From Oscillatoriaceae cyanobacterium Prado104 (GTDB lineage: Bacteria > Cyanobacteriota > Cyanobacteriia > Cyanobacteriales > Microcoleaceae): a stretch of DNA of 64,000 nucleotides. The translations under genes were made by a program, and so were the position numbers. Shown here in pieces: positions 7,017 to 13,692 of this stretch (positions within the stretch are counted from its first letter, which is position 1; each line of letters opens with the position of its first letter). The notes below the pieces were generated by a model. It made no database searches. It was not told the DNA's origin and saw only the letters and a list, made by a program, of their open reading frames with translations. The DNA is taken from the NCBI GenBank assembly GCA_025454405.1, contig JALOON010000026.1, positions 1-64,000 of the forward strand, written 5' to 3'.

Positions 7017-7649
7017 TTATATTTTAAGGTCAGCCAACTTGTTATCGATCGCCTGAGTAACAGTTTGTAGGTACTTTTGAGCTCGATCTACCTTAAAGTA
7101 TGTAAAGTCAGAAGTATCAACAATCAAAAGTTCTACCCCATTTTTTAAGCAAGTTTCAAGTTTTTTGCGATCGTTGTTTTGAATTTGGGAGAATTTTTTC
7201 TGTCCATAAATAGGCTGATAATGAAAAATTCCGTTCAATTCTATGGCTAGGTCGAGCGAGGGAATATGAATGTCTAGCTCGGTGTTAACAGCATCCTTAC
7301 GGTTGTAATGTATTTCTAGGTTGGGATAAAGTAGGGATAGCTGAGATTCGAGCCAAATTTCAAGTTTCGATCGGCGATTGCCTTTGGTTTTGTTTCTGTT
7401 TGAATAACTGGCAGAGCAGGAACGAGAACAAAAATTATTCTTAGTTTGCTTAATCTGGGCTTCCTCTTTGATAAAGATAGTATTGCACCAGGCGGAAACA
7501 ACCTGTCTTCTTTTATTCTGAGCCAACCAATGACACTCTTTAGAACAGAACTGCCTCCAACCTTTTTTTACATCTTGATTGTACTTACCAGTGCAGCGAG
7601 TAAATCGCTTCTGACAGTAGTCACACACAACTTCTACTTTCTTAATCAT
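7017..7649 (-). CDS. Homing-endonuclease-like protein: two zinc knuckles plus Vsr-like nuclease domain
   Basis: 210 residues. The N-terminal half has CDYCQKRF...FCSKEC and SAWC...FCSRSC cysteine pairs, spaced like treble-clef/zinc-ribbon DNA-binding modules. From about residue 100 comes RRSKLEIWLESQL followed by ELDIHIPSLDLAIELNGIFHY and a conserved KKLETC...VELLIVDTSDFTYF block, the pattern of very-short-patch-repair-like (EDxHD/PD-(D/E)XK) phage homing endonucleases. It lies antisense to and splits the tRNA array between Leu(CAG) and Leu(UAG). Such enzymes cut intronless or gene-free alleles and spread with the flanks. Free-standing: no intron or intein is seen around it. Confidence 0.7.
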   Translation of the reverse strand: MIKKVEVVCDYCQKRFTRCTGKYNQDVKKGWRQFCSKECHWLAQNKRRQVVSAWCNTIFIKEEAQIKQTKNNFCSRSCSASYSNRNKTKGNRRSKLEIWLESQLSLLYPNLEIHYNRKDAVNTELDIHIPSLDLAIELNGIFHYQPIYGQKKFSQIQNNDRKKLETCLKNGVELLIVDTSDFTYFKVDRAQKYLQTVTQAIDNKLADLKI

Positions 7650-7708
7650 AGCTGTAACATATGGAAATAAAAAATTTATAACATAATTTTGTTTGAGGTT
7701 TTAAACTT

Positions 7709-7782
7709 GCCCCTGTAGCCCAATTGGAAGAGGCGCTAGACTTAGGATCTAGTTAGTGCTGGTTCGAGGCCAGTCGGGGGTA
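7709..7782 (+). tRNA. tRNA with UAG (Leu) anticodon in a class I body
   Basis: Acceptor gcccctg/cgggggt, D arm gcccaattggaagaggc (nearly the same as in the CAA gene at 6617), anticodon stem ctaga/tctag with loop ctTAGga, five-base variable loop, T arm gctggttcgaggccagt. Confidence 0.85.
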
Positions 7783-7793
7783 CTTGGTAACAT

Positions 7794-7868
7794 TGCGGGG
7801 ATGGAGCAATGGTTGGCTCGGCAGTCTCATAAGCTGCAAATCGGCAGGTTCAATTCCTGCCCCCGTTA
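7794..7868 (+). tRNA. Initiator-like tRNA-Met(CAU)
   Basis: Acceptor tgcgggg/ccccgtt leaves positions 1-72 unpaired (T-T), like the C1xA72 mismatch of bacterial initiators, and the D arm gagc/gctc resembles tRNA-fMet. Loop ctCATaa. The anticodon stem gcagt/gctgc lacks the initiator's three G-C pairs. CCA is encoded at 7869-7871. Confidence 0.75.
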
Positions 7869-7875
7869 CCAAATT

Positions 7876-7947
7876 GCAGGTGTGATTTAATCGGCAACAT
7901 GAGGCTCTTGTAAAGCCTTTTTGCGAGTTCAAATCTCGCCGCTTGCT
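7876..7947 (+). tRNA. tRNA-Thr(UGU), divergent copy
   Basis: Acceptor gcaggtg/cgcttgc, weak D arm, anticodon stem aggct/agcct with loop ctTGTaa, T arm gcgagttcaaatctcgc. One of two different Thr(UGU) genes side by side. Confidence 0.75.
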
Positions 7948-7953
7948 TGGTCT

Positions 7954-8027
7954 GCTGGTGTAGCTCAATTAGGCAGAGCAACTGATTTGTAATCAGTCGG
8001 TTGTAGGTTCGATTCCTATCATCAGCT
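7954..8027 (+). tRNA. trnT-UGU: tRNA-Thr(UGU)
   Basis: Acceptor gctggtg/catcagc, D stem gctc/gagc, anticodon stem actga/tcagt with loop ttTGTaa, T stem gtagg/cctat. Better conserved than the copy at 7876. Confidence 0.92.
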
Positions 8028-8077
8028 TGGGAAAATTCGATCGCTCTCGATCTTTTTTATGAGGTTGCATAGACTCA

Positions 8078-8262
8078 GATCCCCCCTAGCCCCCCTTAAG
8101 AAGGGGGGGACCGGAAGTATTTAAAGTCTCTCTTGTTGGAGGATTGAAAGCATTCAAAGTCTCTCTTGTTAAGGGAGGATTGAAAGCATTCAAAGTCTCT
8201 CTTGTTAAGGGAGGATTGAAAGCATTCAAAGTCCCCCTTGTTAAGGGGGATTTAGGGGGATC
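8078..8262. repeat. GATCCCCCTAAAT repeat element, copy 2 (inverted, internally expanded)
   Basis: Same terminal palindrome as the 5123 copy in opposite orientation; the interior has three tandem units of about 36 bases built on GAAAGCATTCAAAGTC..CTTGTTAAGG (about 8140-8248). Confidence 0.85.
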
Positions 8263-8277
8263 TAGAGCCGTGCAATT

Positions 8278-8883
8278 TCATATTAAATCGCGATCGCCAC
8301 CTTCCCAAATTTGCAGTTGTCTTTCTGCTGCAACAAAACAGTTAACATAAGGCGTGGGATACACAAAATAATCGCAAGCCAAAGCCATTTGCCGCGCGGC
8401 TTCGCGATAAGGAACTCTGCCGATTCCCGTTCCCAATCCCGGACAAACGACACTCTCAATTTTGCGTTCTGTGTGCCGGTTGTAGCGCCGAATTGTTAAT
8501 AGCATTGCCCACATTGCCATATACGGAACGTCTGTTCCTACGACAGACATCGGCACGCGCATGGTGGGAGTATGAGCCAGAAAAGGATGTTTGGGATGGT
8601 GAGTTTCAACGATGAATGAAGTGCCGACAGGCTGTTCGCCTAGATAGTCTTCCAAGATATGCTGCTGCACTCTAACCATCAGAGAATGACCGAAAAAGTT
8701 GATTATGGCTGCATCGATACCGCCATCCATCATGCCAAATGAATTGGCGGGACTAACCAAACAGTCATACTCGGTTAAATCCTCGAAACGTTTGTTGGTA
8801 ATTTCGACATTTGGCAGGTGAAAAAAATGCTCTTGGAAGGCAGCGAATAGTTCGGGATTGGGTGCTGTAAGTATCAGTTTCAT
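8278..8883 (-). CDS. Macro-domain protein (ADP-ribose binding or hydrolase)
   Basis: 201 residues from MKLILTAPNP; the start at 8883 places the first beta strand at the N-terminus, and an upstream frame extension has no domain content. The fold markers are LVSPANSFGMMDGGIDAAI (about residues 46-64, the ADP-ribose diphosphate loop) and CPGLGTGIGRVPYREAARQM (about 159-178). Macro domains bind or remove ADP-ribose from proteins, nucleic acids or small molecules. It lies antisense to the tRNA array and head to head with a decayed PARG gene (9057-9459), which points to ADP-ribose turnover as a theme. Substrate unknown. Confidence 0.85.
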   Translation of the reverse strand: MKLILTAPNPELFAAFQEHFFHLPNVEITNKRFEDLTEYDCLVSPANSFGMMDGGIDAAIINFFGHSLMVRVQQHILEDYLGEQPVGTSFIVETHHPKHPFLAHTPTMRVPMSVVGTDVPYMAMWAMLLTIRRYNRHTERKIESVVCPGLGTGIGRVPYREAARQMALACDYFVYPTPYVNCFVAAERQLQIWEGGDRDLI

Positions 8884-9056
8884 GTGTTTTATCTCCGTTA
8901 CCCAGTTTAGCAAATCGGTAAGGGCGATCGCAAGTCAACGCGATTTAAAACATCGCCGCTTGCTTGTCTTTAAAATCACAAGGAGTTATCTAATAATGCT
9001 AAATTACAAATAAGATTTGTAGCGCTAATTTTCACCAGCAAATCAGAGTAAAAAGC

Positions 9057-9459
9057 ATGAAAAGAATTGCGATCGCTCAAGACACGCTAAAAATTCTCGA
9101 ACATGGTTGCTATTTGTCTCCTGAAGGCAAACAGGTGAATATCGATCGCCAATTAGCATCCTGTATTGCTGGAACGGCAGTTAGAGAGTGCGGAAAAAAT
9201 TCGCGAAACTCTCTACGGACGCGGTGCAAAATTGTTAGCTTTAGCTGCTGACAAAGGTTGCGATGCGCTAATTTTAGGAGCTTGGGGATGTGGTGTTTTT
9301 AGAAACGATCCATCAATGGTAGCTCAGATGTTTGCAGATTTCTTACTGCCAAACGGTCAATTTTGGGGCAGATTCAAAACTGTACTATTTTCTGTATTCG
9401 ATCGGAGCGACTCAGGAAAAATATTTGTGGAATTCGATCGTCGATTTTCCTCAAACTAA
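9057..9459 (+). pseudogene. Relic of a bacterial-type poly(ADP-ribose) glycohydrolase (TIGR02452-like)
   Basis: Two pieces in different frames. The first (from 9057) reads MKRIAIAQDTLKILEHGCYL, the conserved N-terminal helix of bacterial-type PARG proteins. The second, in another frame (readable from about 9190), gives IRETLYGRGAKLLALAADKG then DALILGAWGCGVFRNDP, the C-terminal signature. The middle, including the catalytic GGG-x-EE region, is absent. So both an internal deletion and a frameshift; it cannot make an active enzyme. It sits divergently beside the macro-domain gene. Confidence 0.7.
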
Positions 9460-9602
9460 TCGAGATTGTTAATAACGATGAGCAGTCTCTAAAAGTTGTT
9501 TGGCATTTTCGATCGCACTCATTTTTCCCAACACTTGCCATATGCCATAATTGAGGTATAGTAGTTCGAGGTTAAATTATGCTGATAACTGACAACACCT
9601 CA

Positions 9603-10022
9603 ATGGGAAAAATTACTACCACACTCACGGTCACTAACCGGATCGACCAAGCAAATGCAGAAAGCGGGATTATCCCTGCGGAACAAGTACGTTCCGTAAC
9701 TCTGGATAACGTGCTAGTTGATACAGGGGCAACCACCCTGTGTTTGCCACCGCAGATTATTGCGCAACTTGGTTTGTCGCTGCTTAAAGAAGTGGATGTA
9801 GAGACGGCAAATGGCATTGGCAAAGCCAGAATTTTCCAGGATGCTAAAATTTCTTTGGCAGGGCGCGAAGGCACGTTTGAGTGTTTGGAATTGCCGGGAG
9901 GTATGAATCCTTTATTAGGCGTGATTCCTCTGGAAGCGTTGGGAATTGAATTAGATTTGAGAAATCAGCGGTTAATAGTTTTACCCATCAGTCCAACGCA
10001 AACTTACTTGACAATTTTGTAG
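9603..10022 (+). CDS. Retropepsin-like aspartic protease family protein
   Basis: 139 residues from MGKITTTLTV (an ATG at 9579 would add eight). The single active-site motif is VLVDTGATTLCLPPQIIAQLGL, DTG of clan AA, which needs a homodimer to make a two-aspartate site; a second conserved motif LLGVIPLEALGIELDL (ILG-type) follows. Small proteins of this kind are common in cyanobacteria and unstudied. It lies inside the tRNA array and ends 32 bases before tRNA-Gly(UCC). Confidence 0.75.
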   Translation: MGKITTTLTVTNRIDQANAESGIIPAEQVRSVTLDNVLVDTGATTLCLPPQIIAQLGLSLLKEVDVETANGIGKARIFQDAKISLAGREGTFECLELPGGMNPLLGVIPLEALGIELDLRNQRLIVLPISPTQTYLTIL

Positions 10023-10053
10023 GGCTGTAGGTTGAGATTAAACTAAACTAATT

Positions 10054-10124
10054 GCGGATATGGTGTAACGGTAGCATTCGAGTCTTCCAAACTCTAGGCA
10101 CGAGTTCGAGCCTCGTTATCCGCT
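10054..10124 (+). tRNA. trnG-UCC: tRNA-Gly(UCC)
   Basis: Acceptor gcggata/tatccgc, anticodon stem gagt/actc with loop ctTCCaa, T arm acgagttcgagcctcgt, discriminator U as in bacterial Gly. Confidence 0.88.
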
Positions 10125-10202
10125 TGGCCAATTAAACAGTTGACTTTTGACGGTTGACAGCGAGTTTCGATCGAGGTAGTATACTAAGAATTACCCAGTT
10201 AA

Positions 10203-10275
10203 GGGAGTGTAGCTCAAAGGATAGAGCACTGCGCTTCGGACGCAGTTGTTGTGGGTTCGAGTCCTACCACTCCCG
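10203..10275 (+). tRNA. trnR-UCG: tRNA-Arg(UCG)
   Basis: Acceptor gggagtg/cactccc, D stem gctc/gagc, anticodon stem ctgcg/cgcag with loop ctTCGga, T arm gtgggttcgagtcctac, discriminator G. Followed by a T run. Confidence 0.92.
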
Positions 10276-10460
10276 TTTTTTTATTGAATATAAGGAGGTT
10301 GATTCCATTGAATGGTTAATTATTTGCTGTCCGAACTTGCATATCAAACCTCAGAAACTGCATTTTTTACCTAATCTGTTGGCTGGCGAAAACGGAGGAG
10401 TTTCGTAAAAAACCCGGTTTTTGATTGCTGGTATGCAAGCCTTATATTAAACGCGATCGC

Positions 10461-10670
10461 GCTTGGCGTGTCCCAACTTTTGGAGCCTACATACTTTAGT
10501 ACGAGAGGAAAGGTAACGTCATCAAAAAGTGGCGTGCGTTTGCGAACGGGGAGTGCAAAGAACCCGGTAGGTTAGCTTGGAAGTAGCAATCCTTTAAAGA
10601 GTGTGTAACAACTCACCGGCGGAGTCCCTCTAGTAACTCAGAAAACGCAATGCTCCGATAACTCGCACGC
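10461..10670 (+). ncRNA. 23S rRNA mimic: sarcin-ricin loop plus GTPase-associated-centre domain
   Basis: No long frame is open here. AGTACGAGAGGA at 10498-10509 is the universal 23S sarcin-ricin 12-mer (E. coli 2654-2665), on a short stem TACTTT/AAAgGTA. At 10564-10619, stem CCGGT/ACCGG encloses a copy of H43-H44 (E. coli about 1057-1102): 21 of 26 bases match around GCTTGGAAGTAGC and CCTTTAAAG, then GAGTGTGTAACAACTC. Equivalents: A1067 is G (10579), A1095 is A (10607), A2660 is A (10504), G2661 is G (10505). GCGTGCG 10532-10538 pairs with CGCACGC 10664-10670 and encloses hairpin TTTGC/GCAAA (10539-10558), the H43-44 domain and CGGAG/CTCCG (10620-10657), giving a four-way junction. The order is reversed and the spacing collapsed relative to 23S, so it is not a simple rRNA fragment. 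Expression unknown. Confidence 0.75.
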
Positions 10671-10709
10671 GAAGTTCGATCGCACTATTTGAACAGAATC
10701 TTATTTGGT

Positions 10710-10952
10710 TCGTAGTGGGGACTTTAGTCCTCTGAATTGCGGGATAAATCCCTCACTACCAACCATAAATTTGGTTCGTAGTGGGGACTTTAGTCCTCTG
10801 AATTGCGGGATAAATCTCTCACTACAAACTTGGTTCGTAGTGGGGACTTTAGTCCTCTGGATTTGCGGACTGAATTCCTCACTACAAACTGCAAACTTGG
10901 TTCGTAGTAAGAACTTTAGTCCTCCGAAGAAGCGGACTGAAGTCCGCACTAC
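10710..10952. repeat. Four tandem copies of the CGTAGTGGGGACTTTAGTCC repeat
   Basis: Units of about 55-70 bases begin ggttcgtagtggggactttagtcct at about 10708, 10770, 10832 and 10899; the last ends with gcggactgaagtccgcactac. Each can fold alone. Same family as 904-968. Lies between the rRNA mimic and the RNA ligase. Confidence 0.85.
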
Positions 10953-11003
10953 AAACTTAATCAATATTACCGGAAAATCGAGTCACAAATTAAGGAGTTT
11001 CCC

Positions 11004-12290
11004 ATGCCTGTAATTGCTATGGAAGTCCAAACCGCGCAAAATCATCCCAATGCTGATGCGCTCCGTGTCTATAGTTTTGCAGCTTCGGGATGGGAATCCG
11101 TGCAAATAGTTGCTAACTCAGAAAACATTTACGATGTTGGCGATATTGTTGCCGTAGCTCTAACTGATTCCGTGCTGAAAGATGGCACGAAAATTCAACC
11201 TGTAAAACTGCGAGGTGTTTATTCTTTTGGCATGGCTCTCGGCAAGGTTGAGGAAAGAATTGGTACGGATTTGTCGGCGATTTACTGTCAGGAAACTGTG
11301 GCTCGATCGGCCGTAATGCAAACATGGCCGAGCATCGAATTGCTGTACAATCTCCGCCGCAGTTTAGAGTTAGTCGGGGAAGCTCCGCAGATAACTTATC
11401 GAGCTAAAATTAAACTCGACGGTACTAATGGCGGCATCCAAATCTTTACTAACGGTCAAGTTGCCGTCCAAAGTCGATCGCAAATAATTTCCCCGGAAAA
11501 TGACAATCTCGGCTTTGCTAATTGGGTGAATCAAAACATCGGTTTTTTCGCTAATTTGGCAAGTTCCGAACACGTTACTATTTTTGGGGAATGGTGCGGG
11601 AAAGGCATTCAAAAACGCACGGCTGTATCTGGGGTCGATCGCAAAATATTTGCAGTTTTTGCTATTCAATTCGGTGGCATAGATGGCAAAATAGCAAAAC
11701 TGGAAATCCGCCCCGATAAAATCAACGAGTTTTTGCCAAAACATCCCGATATTTTTGTCTTGCCTTTTTATGGAGAACCGTTTGTTTTGGATTTTGGCGA
11801 TCGCGCGCAACTCGAATCAGTTGTTGGGGCTATCAATCAAGCGGTTGATACTGTAGAAAGAGTCGATCCTTGGGTGAAAGAAACTTTTGGTATCGAAGGA
11901 ATTGGCGAAGGGTTGGTTTTGTTTCCCGAAAGCGGCGAACTTGCAGAAAGGCTGTCTTATACGGAACTGCTGTTCAAAGCTAAAGGAGAAAAACACCAAG
12001 CAGTGAAAACCAAAGCACCAGTGCAAATTGACCCGGAAGTTGCTCGAAGTATTGACGATTTTGTGAATCTTTTTGTAACGCCGACTCGTTTGGAACAAGC
12101 GGTGACAGGAGTTGGATCTGAGGGGTTTGAAATGGCAAAAATCGGAACATTTTTGCAGTGGTTTGTGGCTGACGTGCAAAAAGAAAGTGTTGCCGAATTA
12201 GAAGCTGCTCAACTTTCTTGGAAGGAGGTCAACAAAGCTGTGATGAATGCTGCTAAGAAATGGTATCAGGAAAAAGCTAAATCTTTGTAA
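11004..12290 (+). CDS. RNA ligase with N-terminal OB-fold (DraRnl/Rnl5-like)
   Basis: 428 residues; SD AAGGAG seven bases before ATG. Residues 1-90 resemble the EMAP-II/tRNA-binding OB fold (QTAQNHPNADALRVYSF...). The nucleotidyl-transferase core follows: motif I IKLDG with the adenylated Lys137, SRSQ at about 157, motif III FGEWCGKGI (194-202), IIIa KIFAVFAI (214-221), motif IV EGLVL (302-306), motif V LLFKAKGEKH (322-331). All catalytic motifs look intact. Enzymes of this class join 3'-OH and 5'-phosphate RNA ends through an adenylated intermediate. It stands inside the tRNA array directly downstream of the rRNA mimic, so tRNA or rRNA repair is the natural guess. An extra C-terminal helical domain (about 340-428) may recognise RNA. 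Confidence 0.85.
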   Translation: MPVIAMEVQTAQNHPNADALRVYSFAASGWESVQIVANSENIYDVGDIVAVALTDSVLKDGTKIQPVKLRGVYSFGMALGKVEERIGTDLSAIYCQETVARSAVMQTWPSIELLYNLRRSLELVGEAPQITYRAKIKLDGTNGGIQIFTNGQVAVQSRSQIISPENDNLGFANWVNQNIGFFANLASSEHVTIFGEWCGKGIQKRTAVSGVDRKIFAVFAIQFGGIDGKIAKLEIRPDKINEFLPKHPDIFVLPFYGEPFVLDFGDRAQLESVVGAINQAVDTVERVDPWVKETFGIEGIGEGLVLFPESGELAERLSYTELLFKAKGEKHQAVKTKAPVQIDPEVARSIDDFVNLFVTPTRLEQAVTGVGSEGFEMAKIGTFLQWFVADVQKESVAELEAAQLSWKEVNKAVMNAAKKWYQEKAKSL

Positions 12291-12375
12291 ATACAGCGGA
12301 TTTCATGTTTGTAGGATCGCGGCAGTACCTTTCGTCGGATAGACTTAATCAAATGCCGTACAGATATCGTTTGTG

Positions 12376-12556
12376 AGTCCGACAGACCGACAGGGAATCA
12401 ATTCCCTGTCTCATAGCGAAAGTCCTCTCAAAGAGGACTGAAATTGAGAGCATTTTTAGTTACTTTGTTTGACAATTATCCTGCTTTCAAAAATTGTACT
12501 TTACAGTCGGTTAAAACCGACTTTCGCTATGAGGCAGGGGTTTAAACCCCTGCCGG
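12376..12556. repeat. Composite GACAGGGAATTAATTCCCTGTC / AGTCCTC / GGTTTAAACC repeat, copy A
   Basis: Order: gacagggaatcaattccctgtc palindrome, tcatagcgaaagtcctc...gaggact hairpin, a spacer, then agtcggttaaaaccgact, tcgctatgaggcagg and caggggtttaaacccctg. Copies B (13097-13212, inverted) and C (54056-54358, inside a gene) share the same modules. Confidence 0.85.
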
Positions 12557-12657
12557 ACTGTGGGTTTTACCTTAAATTGACACAACGAAATGCAATGCCG
12601 TGTTCCTACAAACCCGGTTTCTGGTACTCGCGCATAAGTCCTATTAACAAAGTATTC

Positions 12658-12731
12658 GGGAGCGTAACTCAACTGGAAAGAGTGTCGAGCTTCTACCTCG
12701 AAAGTTGTGGGTTCGAGTCCTACCGCTCCTG
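12658..12731 (+). tRNA. trnR-UCU: tRNA-Arg(UCU)
   Basis: Acceptor gggagcg/cgctcct, D stem actc/gagt, anticodon stem tcgag/ctcga with loop ctTCTac, T arm gtgggttcgagtcctac, discriminator G. Confidence 0.88.
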
Positions 12732-12737
12732 TTAAAT

Positions 12738-12811
12738 GGGTTCGTAGCTTAATTGGTAAAGCGTCTAACTGGCTGTTAGAAAGATATCGGTTCGAGTCCG
12801 ATCGGAATCCA
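12738..12811 (+). tRNA. trnA-GGC: tRNA-Ala(GGC)
   Basis: Anticodon stem tctaa/ttaga with loop ctGGCtg. Acceptor gggttcg pairs with cggaatcc, with G3-U70 (the Ala identity pair) and one extra base on the 3' strand. T arm atcggttcgagtccgat. CCA encoded at 12812-12814. Confidence 0.83.
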
Positions 12812-12819
12812 CCAATTTT

Positions 12820-12893
12820 GGGTCTGTAGCTTAATTGGAAAAGCACTTAGTTCGCAACTAGGAAGATGTCGGTTCGAGTCCGATCGAGATCCA
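12820..12893 (+). tRNA. trnA-CGC: tRNA-Ala(CGC)
   Basis: Anticodon stem cttag/ctagg with loop ttCGCaa; acceptor gggtctg with cgagatcc, again G3-U70 and one extra 3'-strand base; T stem gtcgg/ccgat; CCA encoded at 12894-12896. A close paralogue of the preceding gene. Confidence 0.83.
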
Positions 12894-12901
12894 CCAAAAA
12901 C

Positions 12902-12974
12902 GGGGTCATAGCTCAATTGGTAGAGCGCTTGTTTTGCACGCAAGAGGTTAGGAGTTCGATTCTCCTTGATTCCA
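12902..12974 (+). tRNA. trnA-UGC: tRNA-Ala(UGC)
   Basis: Acceptor ggggtca/tgattcc with G3-U70, D stem gctc/gagc, anticodon stem cttgt/gcaag with loop ttTGCac, T arm aggagttcgattctcct, discriminator A. Confidence 0.9.
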
Positions 12975-12977
12975 TGC

Positions 12978-13052
12978 GGTGTCTGAAGCCAAACTGGTAG
13001 CGGCGCTGGTTTGTGGAACCAGTAATAGCGGGTTCAAGTCCCGTCGGGCACC
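12978..13052 (+). tRNA. trnH-GUG: tRNA-His(GUG)
   Basis: Acceptor gtgtctg/cgggcac plus the His-specific extra G(-1) at 12978 opposite C73, anticodon stem ctggt/accag with loop ttGTGga, T arm gcgggttcaagtcccgt. Confidence 0.9.
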
Positions 13053-13096
13053 CTAAGAAGCATTGGTGTTAACTAGCGCATTACACCCGCAGATCG

Positions 13097-13212
13097 GCAG
13101 GGGTTTAAACCCCTGCCTTACAGCAAAAGTCCTCTAAAAGAGGACTAATGAATTCTGCAGTCCTCTTTCAGAGGACTTGCGCTATGAGACAGGGAATTAA
13201 TTCCCTGTCGGA
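13097..13212. repeat. Composite repeat, copy B (inverted order)
   Basis: ggcaggggtttaaacccctgcc, then agtcctctaaaagaggact, agtcctctttcagaggact, gctatgagacaggg and gggaattaattccc: the same modules as 12376-12556 in reverse orientation, filling the gap between tRNA-His and tRNA-Ser(CGA). Confidence 0.85.
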
Positions 13213-13249
13213 CGGCAACGCAGCGCGTATTTGTTGACAACAATGCCTT

Positions 13250-13332
13250 GGAAGATGCCGCTAAATGGTTGGCAACTGGCCTCGAAAACCAGGGTACAGG
13301 TAACTGTAAAGGTTCGACTCCTTCATCTTCCT
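13250..13332 (+). tRNA. trnS-CGA: tRNA-Ser(CGA)
   Basis: Class II: acceptor ggaagat/atcttcc, loop ctCGAaa on ctggc/accag (31-39 mismatch), variable arm tacaggtaactgta, T loop ttcgact. Paralogue of the UGA gene at 13548. Confidence 0.85.
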
Positions 13333-13431
13333 TTTAATATCAAATCCGGTTAATTGTACCGATCAATTGTAGGGACACAGCACTGCTGTGTCCCTACCGA
13401 TGAATTGCGATTTGGCAGGGATTTGATATTA

Positions 13432-13503
13432 CCACCGGAATCCGAGAAGCGAGGAACTGTGCTGATAACGCAGAGGTAGAAGGGGCAGTACCTTCCCGGT
13501 GGA
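13432..13503 (+). tRNA. tRNA-Ile(GAU)-like with non-canonical T loop
   Basis: Acceptor ccaccgg/ccggtgg, D stem tcc/gga, anticodon stem ctgtg/cgcag with loop ctGATaa, T stem gaagg/ccttc. The T loop reads ggcagta instead of ttcrann, and position 8 is A. Stems are intact, so selection kept the cloverleaf while the T-loop signature was lost. Confidence 0.6.
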
Positions 13504-13547
13504 TTTCTTATGGTTTAGCCATAGGAATCATGGATATTTTGCATCAT

Positions 13548-13633
13548 GGAAGATGCCGCTAAATGGTCAGCAACTTGTCTTGAAAACAAGGGTACAGGTA
13601 ACACCTGTAAGGGTTCGATTCCTTCATCTTCCT
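13548..13633 (+). tRNA. trnS-UGA: tRNA-Ser(UGA)
   Basis: Class II: acceptor ggaagat/atcttcc, anticodon stem cttgt/acaag with loop ctTGAaa, variable arm tacaggtaacacctgta, T loop ttcgatt. Confidence 0.9.
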
Positions 13634-13692
13634 TAATGAAATATTCTGGCACTTTGCAAATAGATTTGCTATCCTGTAGCAATAAAAACTTT

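Noticed and set aside
10705-11013. Open frames on both strands over the CGTAGTGGGGACT repeats
   Set aside because: Their length comes from the repeat period; the peptides are repeats themselves with no ribosome site.
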